36,009 bases of DNA. It comes from Phoronis australis. Lineage: Eukaryota; Phoronida; Phoronidae. The notes beneath the pieces were generated by a model. That model did not search any database. It was not told where the DNA came from and was given only the letters and a program-made list of their open reading frames with translations. Where the stretch lies: NCBI GenBank assembly GCA_002633005.1, contig NMRA01000175.1, positions 153,334 to 189,342 of the forward strand, read 5' to 3'. The translations under genes and the position numbers were made by a program. The stretch's first letter is position 1. The number at the start of each line of letters is the position of its first letter. Shown in pieces: positions 19,011 through 30,709 of the stretch.

Positions 19011-20612
19011 TTCAGAGATGGAGGCAATAGCAGCACAGTTGAGGATTGTGTTTGATAAACAAGCGTATGAATATGTCTTGTTTTTGAAAGACTGTCTTCT
19101 GATGTGCTTGCTTCTTTTTTAGATTTGAAGCCTCATTATTTCTAATATTAGGAACGGACACGCCATTGGGAATTAAAAGGCTAAAACTAGCACAAACAAA
19201 CAAACATGTTAATGACAGGATGCAAGAACACGAGATGACGCTGAAGCAGTAGAAGTAGAAAACAAAGCATATTACTGGAAGAGGCTATCAAGTGCATACG
19301 TTTAGCGCTCCTTTTTGTTTCAAATCAATGTAGTAACACAGCACGAGATCGAGTGATGACGACGTTCGTGCTTCACAACCGAGCTCGGGCAGGATGACAA
19401 TTTGTCACGACGGAAGACTTTGGACTTTAAAACAGTTTGAAAAACTTGCATTTCAGAATGGGCATGGAAATTAGATTTTTTAATATATGTTTCGTTAATC
19501 GTGCTATGTTAATTCATCTTTTTTACGAAAGAGAATTCCGATCGGACGAGTGTCAGTACTTCCATTATACAGACGACCTGGCATGTACATCACGGATTCA
19601 ATGTACTATCCAGTCAAAAAAGCAGAGATTCGTGAGCTGAATAAAATCGAAAATCTTTTGAAAATGTTTTTGATATGTAGATATCTCCAGTCTTTTTCAA
19701 CTCCATGGCGTCATGGAATCTCAAACTTCAGTTCGGTTAGTTAAAAGTAACGGACGTGAAGTTTGGGATTCATGAAGTCAAAGACATTGAAACAGTGCAA
19801 AATTATTATTTATGTGACACGTGTGTGTGTGTTTGTGCGTTTGCGCGCGCGCGCCCGTGTGTGTGTGTGTGTGTGTATGTGTGTGTGTGTGTGTGTGTGT
19901 CTGCTATTTCATGTAAACGTTTGTAAACGTGTCGAACGTGCTTGTAACTAATAAAAACATAATGAAGACTCAACTTCCGAGTCAGCTGAATACATGTCTG
20001 AATAAGCAACCACAATCAAAGTAAAAAAGTTCACTCTCATAATGTTTCATCAATGCTTTGTGTTCAATATTTTGTTTGTTAATATCTAACAGGTATTAAC
20101 AATTTATTCGGCAATTAACCTGCCTGCCATAACAAAAGACCCTTTTAGTTTAGACAACTAACGGTAATAAATTTGGTCTCAAATTGTTCTTCAGTCAACT
20201 GAATTAGAGGTGATTTCAAGGCTTCGAGTGGCAATTCATTATTGCTTCAGACCAGGTTTTACAAGTGTCACGGCGTGTCAAGTTATACTCCGAGCATGTG
20301 ATCTCAAAGAATAAATAATTGGAAATCTTTGCAAACCCCTAAATCACTTCCAGTATTAGTATAGAGAAAATTGAGAAGGCAAGTTCACAGCGGTAAGTGA
20401 TCTAAATTAAAAGTTCGCTTCTTGGACGCCGGAGGGAGCGCGAGTTTATAGTCGGTTTAAAGATGTGGAACTTTTGAAAGTATTACAGCGGCTTTGACTA
20501 ATAGAAAAGTTGCCTCGACAACACTTTTTAAGCTAGCACTCGACAATCAGCCGACACTAAAAAACTTTCAACTGCAGTCAGCTTGCGCAGAGTTATTTAT
20601 CCTACCACGAGT
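19011..20612. other. No gene recognised apart from a microsatellite
   Basis: AT-rich sequence with short frames only. It contains the GT microsatellite at 19819-19901. I saw no exon-like or element-like structure between 19902 and 20612. Confidence 0.35.
19819..19901. repeat. GT/GC microsatellite
   Basis: Long GT dinucleotide tract interrupted by a GC run (GCGCGCGCGC) and single substitutions. The open frames through it are artefacts of the repeat. Confidence 0.95.
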
Positions 20613-21212
20613 TGTGTGAAATACATGCTGTAGATTAGCAGATCATTTAGTCTATTCACCTTAAACAAGTGTACAACGGGGAAACTTCTATTGGTACATA
20701 TCGACGACTCCTGCACTGCAAAACGACATCACGCAAATATTCGTGAAGTGTCGCAGAACAAAGCATAATGGCAAGCTATGCACGTGATCACACTCACTAG
20801 CTATACTTGTCAGGGTCCTGGGTCTACATGTACGTTACACAATCCCAGTTTGAAATGAACAAAAATCTGTGAATGAAACTTGACGTGTCAATGCCTGCAG
20901 CATTACTTCCCAAGGTCCGTTATTGATTACACGGTTTTATACAGTTCGGTGATATGTGATCAAACACACTGTAGTACAGAATTTGTTGCTGTAGTAGACT
21001 TGCAAAGACCTTCAACCATCATAGGTGGAGGAAAACGGGGGCTCTCACATTTTTCAAAAAATCTAATCCTTTAATTAAAAATAGGCAACACAAGAAATAC
21101 TGAAAAGATATTGAATGTTTTAGCTTATATTTTAAATCTACACTTACCCAGGTGAATGAAATGAAGGCGAAGTATTGTAAGTTCCTATTGATTTCTTACT
21201 TTATTGGTCGGT
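20613..21212 (+). repeat. Dispersed repeat family E, copy 2
   Basis: Partner of 16196-16945 without the MITE insertion. It ends near GGTCGGTAATAGG, where copy 1 reads GGTCGGTAGTACG. Confidence 0.7.
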
Positions 21213-21388
21213 AATAGGATTTTGCCAGCCACTGTTAATGATAGAGAAATGTCCCGATTATAAAAGGTCGTCTCCCACAAGGTGTGCAAACATGAAAAGT
21301 AGACCGTGGTTGGCTTAATAAATATATTATAGGTAATATATTACGACAAAATAGTGGTACAAATTCCACAATAATTAAGTCTTTTTTA

Positions 21389-21810
21389 GAAAGATGAACA
21401 GTAATAAGGCCCATATGATCGCACGGAGAAAGAGAATGGGAGCAGATTGAGGTATTGTGCAGAGCTACTTACAATATGCTGCCACCAGGATACCAAACCC
21501 TCACCTCAGGTGATAAGCTCAAAGGGGGGGTTATGTTTCCTCAAATGTTAGAAAAGTTGGCATGCGTTCGCTCTCTTATGTGTCGTGATGATAATAGCTA
21601 GGAGTAAAGGCGAGGCTGATAATTGAAACTGGTGCAGTAATATGGAAAGTAACAAAATTGCTAACAGAGAATAAAGCTGGGGTATAACGTGGCTAACAAA
21701 GGAAAGAACACTGAAGGTGATCTAAATGTATACACAATATGGTTAGATATAAATGAAGGGGGAGAGGTGCAGGCAAGACTGAAACATAGAGAGAAGAGGA
21801 GATAAAGTGC
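21389..21810 (+). repeat. Dispersed repeat family A, copy 3
   Basis: Full-length partner of copy 1 through to GATAAAGTGC at 21801-21810. Copy 1 continues there directly into repeat D, whereas here about 1.1 kb intervenes, most of which is an inverted-repeat element. The comparison shows that A and D were once adjacent at both places, or that copy 1 carries a deletion. Confidence 0.75.
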
Positions 21811-21962
21811 CAACACATACACCTGGTGAGGAGTGACAAAATGGTGGGGGGACCATTACAGTGTGAAAGTATCATCTGGTACTGGCAGCAGTTTGAGATG
21901 GAGAAATGAGTTGGTTGCGAAGAATAGTGTTGTTAAGTGACGACCTTGTTGGTTCTTTTCAA

Positions 21963-22867
21963 AGGCGAAGACAACCTTTTTCATGTCATTTTTAGCAAAA
22001 ATAAGGTTCGTTGATTATCTCAGACATATTTTTCACTTAATTACAGCTGTTTGTAATATAATTAATTATTCGTTCTCTACTGCGGAAGTGACGTTTTGGG
22101 AGGCAAGCATTTCGCGCCAATTTCTCTTCATATAGTCTGACTGTGAGAGCTGTCGAGTCCGTCATTGTTCTACCTCGGTTGTGATAAGTTCGGTCGTCCT
22201 TTGCTGTTGTTTGTGAGTCAGTCAAGATACCACACTGTTGCTGCATACCGGGAAGTACTCATTATCGCCCAGAGCCTGTAGGCAGCCCTGCTGCGATATT
22301 GAGTAGTGGGAGCGAATACAAGCCCAGTTCGACACCCAGTGAACAGGACAGTTCGTCGTTCAATGAACAGATCGGTGAGCCAAACATTGATAAGATTATT
22401 GCGGACTTGTCTAAAGTGTTGACTTTATTTAGAAGGTGCCAGTTGTGTGGAGATGGAGATACACGGCGGGATGTGAGCAGTTTATGGGCTCAGGTCACTA
22501 TGCAGTGGGAGTGTGTCGCGGGACACTCGGGCAAGTGGGACAGTTGTTCCTCTGTCTGTGAGACGATAATGAGTACATCCCGGTATGCAGCAACAGTGTT
22601 GCATGTTGAATGACTCGTAAACAAAAGCAAAAGACGACCGAACTTATCCCAACCGAGATAGAACAATGACTAACTCGGCAGCTCTCACAGTCAGACTATA
22701 TGAAAATAAATTGGCGCGAAATTCTTGCCTCCCAAAACGTCACTTCCGGAGTAGAGGGCGAGTAATTGTTTAAATTACCAAAAAGCTGTAATTAACTGAA
22801 AAATATTTCTGAGATAATCATAAACCTTATTTTTGCTCAAATTACATGAAAAAGGTTGCCTTCGCCT
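21963..22867 (+). mobile_element. 905-bp element with 305-bp terminal inverted repeats
   Basis: 21963-22267 and 22564-22867 are reverse complements with scattered mismatches and start AGGCGAAG. The flanks read TCAA on the left (21959-21962) and TTAA on the right (22868-22871), consistent with a TTAA target duplication carrying one mutation. TTAA is used by piggyBac and Kolobok transposons. The 300-bp centre keeps part of a protein frame (22299-22613). The element is non-autonomous. Its superfamily is a guess. Confidence 0.8.
22299..22613 (+). pseudogene. Truncated transposase-like N-terminal fragment with a Cys/His motif
   Basis: The 104-residue frame has a Ser-rich acidic start, then CQLCGD, a spacer, then W-x-C-V-A-G-H-S-G-K-W-D-S and YAAT. 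The C-x2-C followed by C-x3-H and W-D-S matches, from memory, the N-terminal zinc-binding region of large uncharacterised transposase-like proteins of invertebrates, in which it is followed by a long catalytic region. Here only this head survives, and its end runs into the right inverted repeat. The family statement is from memory and is not verified. Confidence 0.45.
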
Positions 22868-22929
22868 TTAAAGTGATAGCGATGAAAACAATTTTCGACA
22901 GAGCTAATGCTCAAACGAAACACAATTGG

Positions 22930-23552
22930 GCATAGCTGCATGCGAGCCATTAGAAGCGGAGACTGTCGATGAATCAACTTCTCAATTAATAAACATTTTA
23001 CACCATGTTTAACCGAGATGAAACAACGCATGTTTGTTAGACATCTTTTGTCGATTGGTTGAAAATTGTCCAACGACGCGTGCAAGCTTTCGAAGGACAG
23101 TGTCTTCAGTAGCATGAAAAAGTTCAAATGATAAAAGTTTTCTCGAGGACATACAAAAGGCAAAACGGGAATATTGGGGCGACAAATCTCACAGGAAACA
23201 AATATTTTGTTCTCAATTATGTGATAAATTGGAACCCTCTGTCGCACATTGTTTTGAAGTATGATTAGCCGTGACAAAAATAAGTGTAATATGCATCAAG
23301 TTGAGGTGTTACATAATCATTCTCCACAGTGCATGAGGATGCAGGGGCATTGTCAACTAATGAAATGGTCAGCGTGGTTCACCACAATACCTACATACAA
23401 AAGATATACTTTATTCCTCAATACTACCACGAGAATTATTGTTGCAGTAACACTACTTATTGAGTGGACACAACTTTTTACATTTTGGATTTGCATTTTA
23501 CGACCAGTGCTCAAAGAAAATTAGTAATTTATATTGGTCTGATGTGTTTGGA
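22930..23552 (+). repeat. Dispersed repeat family D, copy 2
   Basis: Partner of 1406-2033. The plus frame at 23261-23524 and the frame at 1736-1978 share LHNHSPQCMRMQG and VTLLIE...QLFTF. Whether this is a protein fragment or non-coding is unresolved. Confidence 0.65.
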
Positions 23553-23639
23553 TATTTATGTTACAGGTAATTGTGTGTAAGACTGTCTTTGTAGCGTAAG
23601 CCAATCAACATTGCAATCGCAAACTCGTCTATGGTTGGA

Positions 23640-25668
23640 TAGTGGCCGAGTAGCAGAATTCCATGAAGTGCTCTCAAAATTGCCTATCAGAAAGTATAGA
23701 TCCAATAATTGACCAGATTGCTCGTGGAGACATAGAAAGTGCAGCAGATGTTGTCACAAATCTGTATAAACAAACTGCTACATCGATGGCAATGTTTATA
23801 AAGAAATGTGTTTATGCTATACGGCAGAGCAAACAACCACTTGGTGGAACAAAGAATTACAAATTGCAAAAAACCTAAGAAATCACTCTTTGAAAATTTT
23901 TCAGAGAGATTCCTCCCCTGGAATATTGGCCGTATACAATGAAAATGAGAAGCAATTCCGCATGTTATACAAAGAAAAAGAAAAAGAGCATCAATAGAAG
24001 TTGCTGGAAAATATTTTGGATAGTAGAAATGATCCAAAGCAATTCTGGGCTCTGGTAAAATCAAATTTTAATCTTAGTCCGAAGGAAACTTTGACAACTT
24101 CAGAACGGTGGTACGTTTATTTTAATTTGTTGCTCACTCTGAACGGATAGAACTGGGCGACAATATGTCAGATGCGGTCGTAAGACAACAAGAAAATCAC
24201 AACATTTATTGTGATGCTTGTGACGAAAATCTACCCGGTGATCTGAACAGTTGTTTCTCATGTGAGGAAATTGATTGCGCTATAATGGACCTTATAAACG
24301 GTAAAGCAGCCGCATTGATCATGTTAGCCATTGTTCCTGTATTGCAACTGTTTTTCAGTGGAATTTTCGCTACAAGTCATTACCCCCAGGGCTGGTGTGA
24401 CGCAATAATTGGTCCCATATTTAAACAGGGTAACATTGAAGATGAGAAGAATTATAGAGGTATCTCATTGTTGTCAGCTATAGGAACACTATTCACCAAA
24501 CTTTTGAATAACCGGCTTAGCACATGGGCTGAGGCAAATGGCGAACTTCGTGAATCACAGGCGGGATTCAGCAAGGGTTATTACACTCAAGACCAAATGT
24601 TTACGCTTCAGGCCATGTGCCAAAAATATATCACTAAGCCGGGGGGGGGCGTTTTTATTGTGCTTTTGTCGACTTCTAGAAGGCTTTTGACAGAGTTTTT
24701 AAATTGCTGCTCTGGTATAGATTACAAAAAATTGGTGTCCGTGGTAACGTACTTTAAGTCCTGAAATCTATGTACATCAAATTACGTTCATGTTTAAGGA
24801 TTCGAGAAGGGTTAACCGACTTTTTTGACTTTTCTGTCGGCACCAGAAAAGAGTGTATGACCAGCCTGCTATTGTTTGTCATGTATCGGAACGAATTTAT
24901 CGAAGTCTTAGATAATGCCCAAAACATTAGAGGGATTTATGAAAATGCGCCGGAAATCAACTCGCTATTGTATGCTGTTGACATGGTTCTGTGCTCCAGC
25001 ACTCAAATTAATTTGCAAAGGATGTTAAACTGCCTTTACGATTATTGCTCTTCTTGGGGCATGAGTTAGACAATTGCTATCAAAATACGGTTTTTAAGAA
25101 ATTTGGTTGAATGAATGTGTCACATGCGAAGTCTTGTTTTTAATTATCTTCAAGCAAAGAGTTAATGACTGCTACGAACAACGTTGGAGATCAGAAATTG
25201 AACATAATGCAAAACTTAAATACTACTGTAATTTTAAGACCCTTTACTGTTTTGAACCATATCTTAATTTACCGCTACATAATATTCTTATTCAAGCGTT
25301 TACTGGGTTACGTTACTCTAACCATAGACTACAAGTGGAAGTGGGTAGACACGAGAAAGTGGAATATTATAATAGATTATGTTTGATTTGCAATGATGGT
25401 CTTGTAGAGGATGAATGCCACTTCCTGTTGATTTGCAAGGGATATTGTGAACTTAGATCACGTTTTATGAAAGAAGTTCAATGGAAGCACGCAACTCAAG
25501 AATCTTGTATACGCCTGCTAGCTAATGCAGATATATGTTATTAGATATGTGTATTCTGCCCTTAAAAGACGAGAAAAACTCTTAGGTGGGTTGACTGCGT
25601 GTGCAAATGTGCCTGTTTAATTTTTTGTTGATTGTACTTTCGGCCAAAGGCCTTTAATACACACCCAG
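23640..25668 (+). pseudogene. Dead LINE: endonuclease-RT linker, RT domain and C-terminus
   Basis: A non-LTR retrotransposon read in plus frames. 23663-24120: TTWWNKELQIAKNLRNHSLKIF, then NDPKQFWALVKSNFN, the linker before RT. 24165-24764: RT start YPQGWCDAIIGPIFKQGN, NYRGISLLSAIGTLFTKLLNNRL, ESQAGFSKGY. A frameshift near 24665 hides motif A. 24770-25069: SCLRIREGLTDFF, then GTRKECMTS and LLYAVDMVLCSS, where the catalytic YADD is YAVD. 25150-25544: C-terminal region with LRYSNHRLQVEVGRHEK and C-x2-C...EDECHFLLIC. A stretch after the RT domain is deleted. The tail RREKLLGGLTACANVPV ends near 25617, and the 3' end near 25668 (TTCGGCCAAAGGCCTTTAATAC) leads into a GT/AT microsatellite, a common LINE tail. 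Confidence 0.85.
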
Positions 25669-25680
25669 ATACACAAACAC

Positions 25681-25714
25681 ACGCACATATATACATATAT
25701 ATGTGTGTGTGTGT

Positions 25715-25802
<88 letters not shown>
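25681..25802. repeat. GT then AT compound microsatellite
   Basis: About 45 bases mostly of GT followed by about 45 bases of AT. It abuts the LINE 3' end, so it may have grown from the element tail. All open frames through it are artefacts. Confidence 0.95.
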
Positions 25803-25864
25803 TAAGAGAACTATACAGATCCGGGGCATTTTTATATATGAGACCTTTACTGTGGGGTTGCAAA

Positions 25865-25897
25865 AAATTGTGGGGTATATATAATGCCCCACAATTT
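25865..25897. repeat. Perfect 11-bp stem hairpin with TATATATA loop
   Basis: AAATTGTGGGG at 25865-25875 pairs with CCCCACAATTT at 25887-25897 around TATATATAATG. The GGGGTATATAT word is also the theme of the minisatellite at 31295-31490. Confidence 0.7.
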
Positions 25898-26238
25898 CAG
25901 ACCTATCAGAAACTGTTATTTGGTATGCACAGTGTCTCCACGTGTATTTTCTCAACAACTTGGTTTCATAAGGACATCCTATATATAACTCTGATTAGGC
26001 CCTCCCAAAAGATGTCACTGTTATTATGAGTGCCCTACTCCAGACTGCCATATGTGACCTACATTGGTACAGGGTTATGTAATGCCCATTAACTTAGTTG
26101 ACCTTCCACTGTTTCAAGCCTCTGAGGTTTTGATTTTAGTGTTACACATGTAGAAGTGGAGTTGAACATCCGTTTCAGAGTTTGAGTTGAGACAAGTTTT
26201 ACTTCGTTTTATCTGAAACGAGTATGTTTGAGTAGAAG

Positions 26239-26265
26239 ATGGTTAATTCAAGATCTAAGTCTATG
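26239..26265 (+). CDS. Candidate first exon of a short-exon gene
   Basis: ATG at 26239 opens nine codons (MVNSRSKSM), ending directly at a consensus donor GTAAGT (26266). An in-frame TAG lies three codons upstream of the ATG. A start this short could be the opening exon of the acidic short-exon gene inferred downstream, but no transcript evidence exists. Confidence 0.3.
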
Positions 26266-27189
26266 GTAAGTCTTTCAAATTTCTTAATATTTTGATTATT
26301 TAACTTATTGCAAATTCATGTATCAGACTGGCATAATCATTATGAGCTGAAGAATCTCTTTTACTATAAGAATTCCAAGGAGTTGTAGATTTCTTTGCTT
26401 TATATTGCTGAGAATAATTGCACTTCGTAAGATTTTCCAGATTCACTGCGATATGGTACCTTTTCTAAGAGAATTCCTTACAATTAAGTGGGTGCCCTTC
26501 CGTGACGATTTTCCTACGAAATTCGTCCATTTTGTGGACTGGAACGCTACAAAAGGCCCTCTAAGAAGGAATCCGTGTATCAAATAAATAAGCAATAATT
26601 ATACATATAACAAATAATAAGAAGCAAATAAGCACTATGTACATGTTAGCATTTACACTAAAGCATATCTTGAGGCATTAAGTCAAATCGCTCATAAAAC
26701 TTTTACATTTTGATCTTGTTCAATCGTAAATGTCAAGCACAAACTTTTCCTTAAACAATATTTTACACTTCAAACAAGCGTGGAAAATTAGCCACCAAAG
26801 GTATTTCTGTGTTGTTTGCCCAGTTCTTTAATGCAGGATGAAACAGTACATGTTTTCACATTGATTCAATGTGAGGGATCTAATATCAACCTTAGATCTT
26901 TTTCGACCCTTAAATGAAGCCTTTGAAATCAGTGACTGAAAACCGAATCTCAAACTTGAAATGGGAAATTCCAGGGTAAAATAATTTCTTGAAGTTATTT
27001 GTCTGAGTTTCCAAAATATACAGGTTCTCAAATCTTTACTATGTTCCTAGAATGTGTATTCACTAAACATATTTTCTGTTGTCATTAAAAGGACGGCACA
27101 AAGACCAGACCAGACCATGTGAAAAAATACCTAAAATATCTTTGAATTCTCTGAGTAACTTTGACGTCTGCTTAAAAGACTCAATAAAT

Positions 27190-27564
27190 AAGGGATGGTT
27201 GGTCTAAAGGTTCTGTGGCTCGACTGGTCAATAGTCCGAAGAAGTAAGGGAAATTTTATCTTGCGTTACCAACACGGTAGTTACCAAGAATAATTTGCAA
27301 TATTAAACTAAGTGGTCGTAGCATGTTCAGGTTATTGTTCGTTGAATAAACACAATTTCAAGAAAGAGATCTTTGCCTGCTTTACAGAGCTTTACGGAAT
27401 TTTGAAAGATGGAGAATATGATGTAAAATTATCTGAAATCCTGAAGACATTTAATTCTGTAGATTACGGAATGATGTAAAAAAACTATTAACTAGTTTTC
27501 TGTTCCGACTATTGACTTTTCGGACAATTGTTTTCGAACTATAGACCCCTTGGACTATAGACAG
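27190..27564. mobile_element. Inverted-arm element of the TCAATAGTCCGAA type, copy 1
   Basis: The left arm contains GGTCAATAGTCCGAA (27226-27240). The right arm contains its near reverse complement TTCCGACTATTGAC (27503-27516), then further TATAGAC words. A larger element with the same words is at 28395-29396. Boundaries are approximate. Confidence 0.45.
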
Positions 27565-27600
27565 CAATTCATTTCTATTGATAATTTTGATTTTTTTCAG

Positions 27601-27651
27601 ATGAGAATGTTGTCAATCCATTCAGTTCAAGTGACAATGATACAGATGAAG
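27601..27651 (+). CDS. Candidate 51-bp acidic exon
   Basis: Preceded by a strong acceptor (TTTTTTTCAG) and followed by a weaker donor (GTAGAA). In the phase entered after one base it reads DENVVNPFSSSDNDTDE, acidic and Ser-rich, and the 51-base length preserves phase. Another phase is also open, so frame choice is inference. Confidence 0.35.
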
Positions 27652-28164
27652 GTAGAATTTGGTGCTTGTTTTCTCAGAGTAGTGAAACATGCAACTTCAC
27701 ATGGGTGAGTTATGAAGGTGGTGTGAGTTTCAAATAAATAAAGTATCATGGGAAATATTATACATTTTCGCAGATTCTACAAATTTTCGCAAGGTTTCTG
27801 TAATTTTATTTTTTTAAACTCGTGAGTGCGAGGTCATAATGAATCACTACTTTGATTTATTACTTTCATAAGGTAACTACAGAATCATTTTGATTCTTGT
27901 TCCGCTAGCATACAGCCTGTTTTTCAGACTTAATCAACTAGCATTGTAAAACATTGCACATTTCCTTATTTGCAGCAGTTGGCTTCCCAACATATTTATT
28001 GTTAACTAGGTGAATCATTTAATGTAGCAGAACAACTTTTAAGTTTTTAAAAAACTTTCAAACTCATGTTAATGGAAATTTAGAAGACAGCTTTAAATAA
28101 GCCAAACAAATGAATGCAAATGTTAAGGTGCTGGATAGATCACAGCATTTATAATTTGTTTCAG

Positions 28165-28239
28165 ATGAAGAAGTGAGCGGGTGCCGTTTTCGTCAGAAGG
28201 TGTCCAGTTCTGCTAAAATAACAAAGAATTTTCTCTGAT
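28165..28239 (+). CDS. Candidate short exon
   Basis: Preceded by TTTGTTTCAG. The only open phase reads DEEVSGCRFRQKVSSSAKITK and reaches TGA at 28237. A possible donor CAGAAG/GTGTCC inside would end it near 28199. It begins with the same D-E pattern and phase as the exon at 27601. Confidence 0.3.
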
Positions 28240-28394
28240 AGATCGTCTGAAAGGTATTTCATGCAAATAAAATTACTTGTTTTTCAAATTTTAATATACA
28301 ATTTCTTTTTTAATTCAAACTTTATTTCTTGCCAAGGATATGGTAATACCTTTTCAGCTATTGTTTCTTTATTGTTTTGTGATGTGTTGAGATG

Positions 28395-29396
28395 GGTTGG
28401 TCGATCATATATTCCGAAGGACCTTTGATAGTGTCTAGTGCAAAGGAACTTTAGTTCAAAGGATTGTTAGTCTGAAAGTGATTAAGGTGATGACATTGCA
28501 TCAGAGCTTATAGAAGACTGCACATTTGAGCACAATTAAGAATTATTGTGAATGCAAATGTTAAAGACTTTGTTTTGAAAATGGAAGGTTCTTTCGGTAA
28601 TTTTTCTTGCCATCCTAGCCCTGTAACCCACCAATCGTGGTCATGGCGATATAGTTACCTTTCACTTTTTCATGCCTGCTAATCAGATTTATTTCAAAGT
28701 GTAATGCTCAGTGGACCAATCAGACCAATAGCTCATCCAAATAAAGACACTTCAGAAAATCAAAAGGATGCCAAACCCAGTTCTGACTTATTAAAACATA
28801 CAAAAACGACTTTACTCTCCAGTTTTCTGGAACAAAATAATGGTCTGTAACATGGGCGGCGCACCATAGGGGGCTGGGGGGGGGGGGGCTNGGCGGGGGC
28901 TATACTCCCATTTTTTTCAGTTCTGCGCTGCCCATGTGTAACTCTCGACTACTCTTAAAAGTTCAGAAAAATTTGAAGCTATTTTGAAAGTCTGCTAATA
29001 GGCTAAGCACGACTTACGCCTTGGAGAATTACACGGCAACTGTGGGAATAGACAACCCACCAAGGAACAAAATGCGAGATAGGGGCATGAGTTCTTAGTT
29101 AATTCCAGCTCTTTCAAGATTGGCGACAATGAGGAATTATCAAATGACAGGACCAGAATTGGTTGAATTCATCAAAACACGGTTTAGTGTCCTTTTTGTG
29201 AAGTCAATTTTTCACAAACAAAAAAAGCACACATTTTTCGGGTTAACACTCTTTAGAATAAAGGTCCTTTGGTTTTGATATCACAAACCTATGAAAATGA
29301 AAGTAGTAATAAGAAAAACACAACTTAATTCAGAAGCTCAAAAGGCCACTGCTCCTTAAACGTCTTTCCGACTAACTTCCGGTTGGACTATCGACC
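28395..29396. mobile_element. Inverted-arm element of the GGTCGATAGTCCGAA type, copy 2
   Basis: The left arm at 28395-28480 has TTGGTCGAT, TTCCGAAGGACC and TTAGTCTGAAAG. The right arm at 29361-29396 reads, in reverse complement, GGTCGATAGTCCAACCGGAA then GTTAGTCGGAAAGACG. The interior carries the smaller inverted-repeat element at 28850-28937 and an N at 28891. No coding frame is seen. Confidence 0.45.
28850..28937. mobile_element. 88-bp inverted-repeat element with poly-G centre
   Basis: ACATGGGCGGCGCA (28850-28863) faces TGCGCTGCCCATGT (28924-28937), 13 of 14 positions matching. The centre is a long G run containing the N at 28891, where the assembly probably failed on the homopolymer. Confidence 0.6.
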
Positions 29397-30082
29397 TGCA
29401 GGAATGCTAAAAGGGGACACACGTAACAGATTTGAACTACAAAGAAATCACAAAAGTATTATTGTTATTATAATTGTTAATGTTATATTATCGTTTGTGT
29501 AAGACAGTATATTTTAGTAAGAATGTAGGATCCATGTCTATGGTCCGAAGCTCAAGTGTTAGCTCCAATCGAGTCCGACAACAAAAATCGGTCGCTCTAA
29601 TGTACAAACCTCATAGCTAAATACATACATGTACGCCATGGTGTCAGGTATTTCACCATATTAACGGAAGGTACGCGTAAAGTATAACTAAAGATTCCAT
29701 TACTAAATATATACATCACAGGAATGACAGCTTTTGCAATGTGGGTAAGGACACCTGTCAAAAGATTAAAGTTCTACACCAAGAAAATTGTAAAAAGTGT
29801 AAAAAATCTTGAAACTAAGTAGATACCTCTCCGGCGTAAGTATAGTAAAATATACAAAAAATTCCTGCAAATCCCTAAAATTAACAAAAACTATTTAATG
29901 ACTGCTTTCACAATGCATGTATTATGAAAAACAACATCCTGCCCAATCTTCTAACTTTTATCAAAGCAAAATGTATTGTTTAAAATTTCAATTTTATTTT
30001 CAGGTGATACACTGAATAAATGTCACTAGTATGAAGTCTGGAAACTTCTAGGTTAAAGGAAAATTTGACTTAACTATGCAGT

Positions 30083-30268
30083 GATGCTGAAAGTGACGAT
30101 GACAATACGACAGTCCCCATGGAGGTGGGAAAAGAATAATCGGGATGTGTTAGTGACGCTAAAAGTGATGATCACAGGACATTTAATAAAGGTGTAGCAA
30201 AGTTAAGAGGATCTGCCTTTGATAATGAGAGTAGCAATGAGTATCATAATTATGTTTTTGTGTCTTAA
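30083..30268 (+). pseudogene. Candidate acidic terminal exon with one in-frame stop
   Basis: After an acceptor-like CTATGCAG the frame reads DAESDDDNTTVPMEVGKE, TAA at 30137, then SGCVSDAKSDDHRTFNKGVAK and onward to a second stop at 30266. The SDAESDDD and SDAKSDD words are repeated on both sides of the stop, in frame. Either the true end is at 30139 and the rest is 3' UTR, or this is a decayed exon. A polyadenylation signal lies at 30710. Confidence 0.35.
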
Positions 30269-30709
30269 GCTACATAGTGCCACCTCAGTTCCCGAGTCTT
30301 CATTGTCACCATCATCACTTCAACAACAGCCTTTCAAAGTTTTGTTAATTAGACAATGCAGACAAATGGCACTGCCGTTTTTGCAGTTTAAACATCTTTA
30401 AGAATAACTGCTTTCAGTTATTGAGAATGGTAATCACTATGTATCATCATTTTGTATGTAAAAAGCAAACACGATTTAATCTAAAACTATCACATTTTCT
30501 TTAATTAAATTTGTAGTCACAATTGTCACTAAGATGGTCGGAGTCTGAAATTGTGGTGACTGGAAGCCTGCTAAGATCCGCAGGATGAAACTTTTAGTAA
30601 ATGTATATCACAAGCATTGTTTCTATGGATGTATATGTATACTATATTTTTGGTGCCCATTTGATTTTAAAGATAATTTGGATATTTATAGTTCACTGTG
30701 TGCCAGATC

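Noticed and set aside
19763-20015. Open frames on both strands across the GT tract
   Set aside because: Artefacts of the simple repeat; no conserved sequence on either side.
23687-24064. Minus-strand 125-codon frame
   Set aside because: Overlaps the LINE linker read on the plus strand, which has clear family similarity.
25617-26029. Long open frames on both strands across the GT/AT microsatellite
   Set aside because: They translate dinucleotide repeats (TH, IY, VC runs) and have no independent support.
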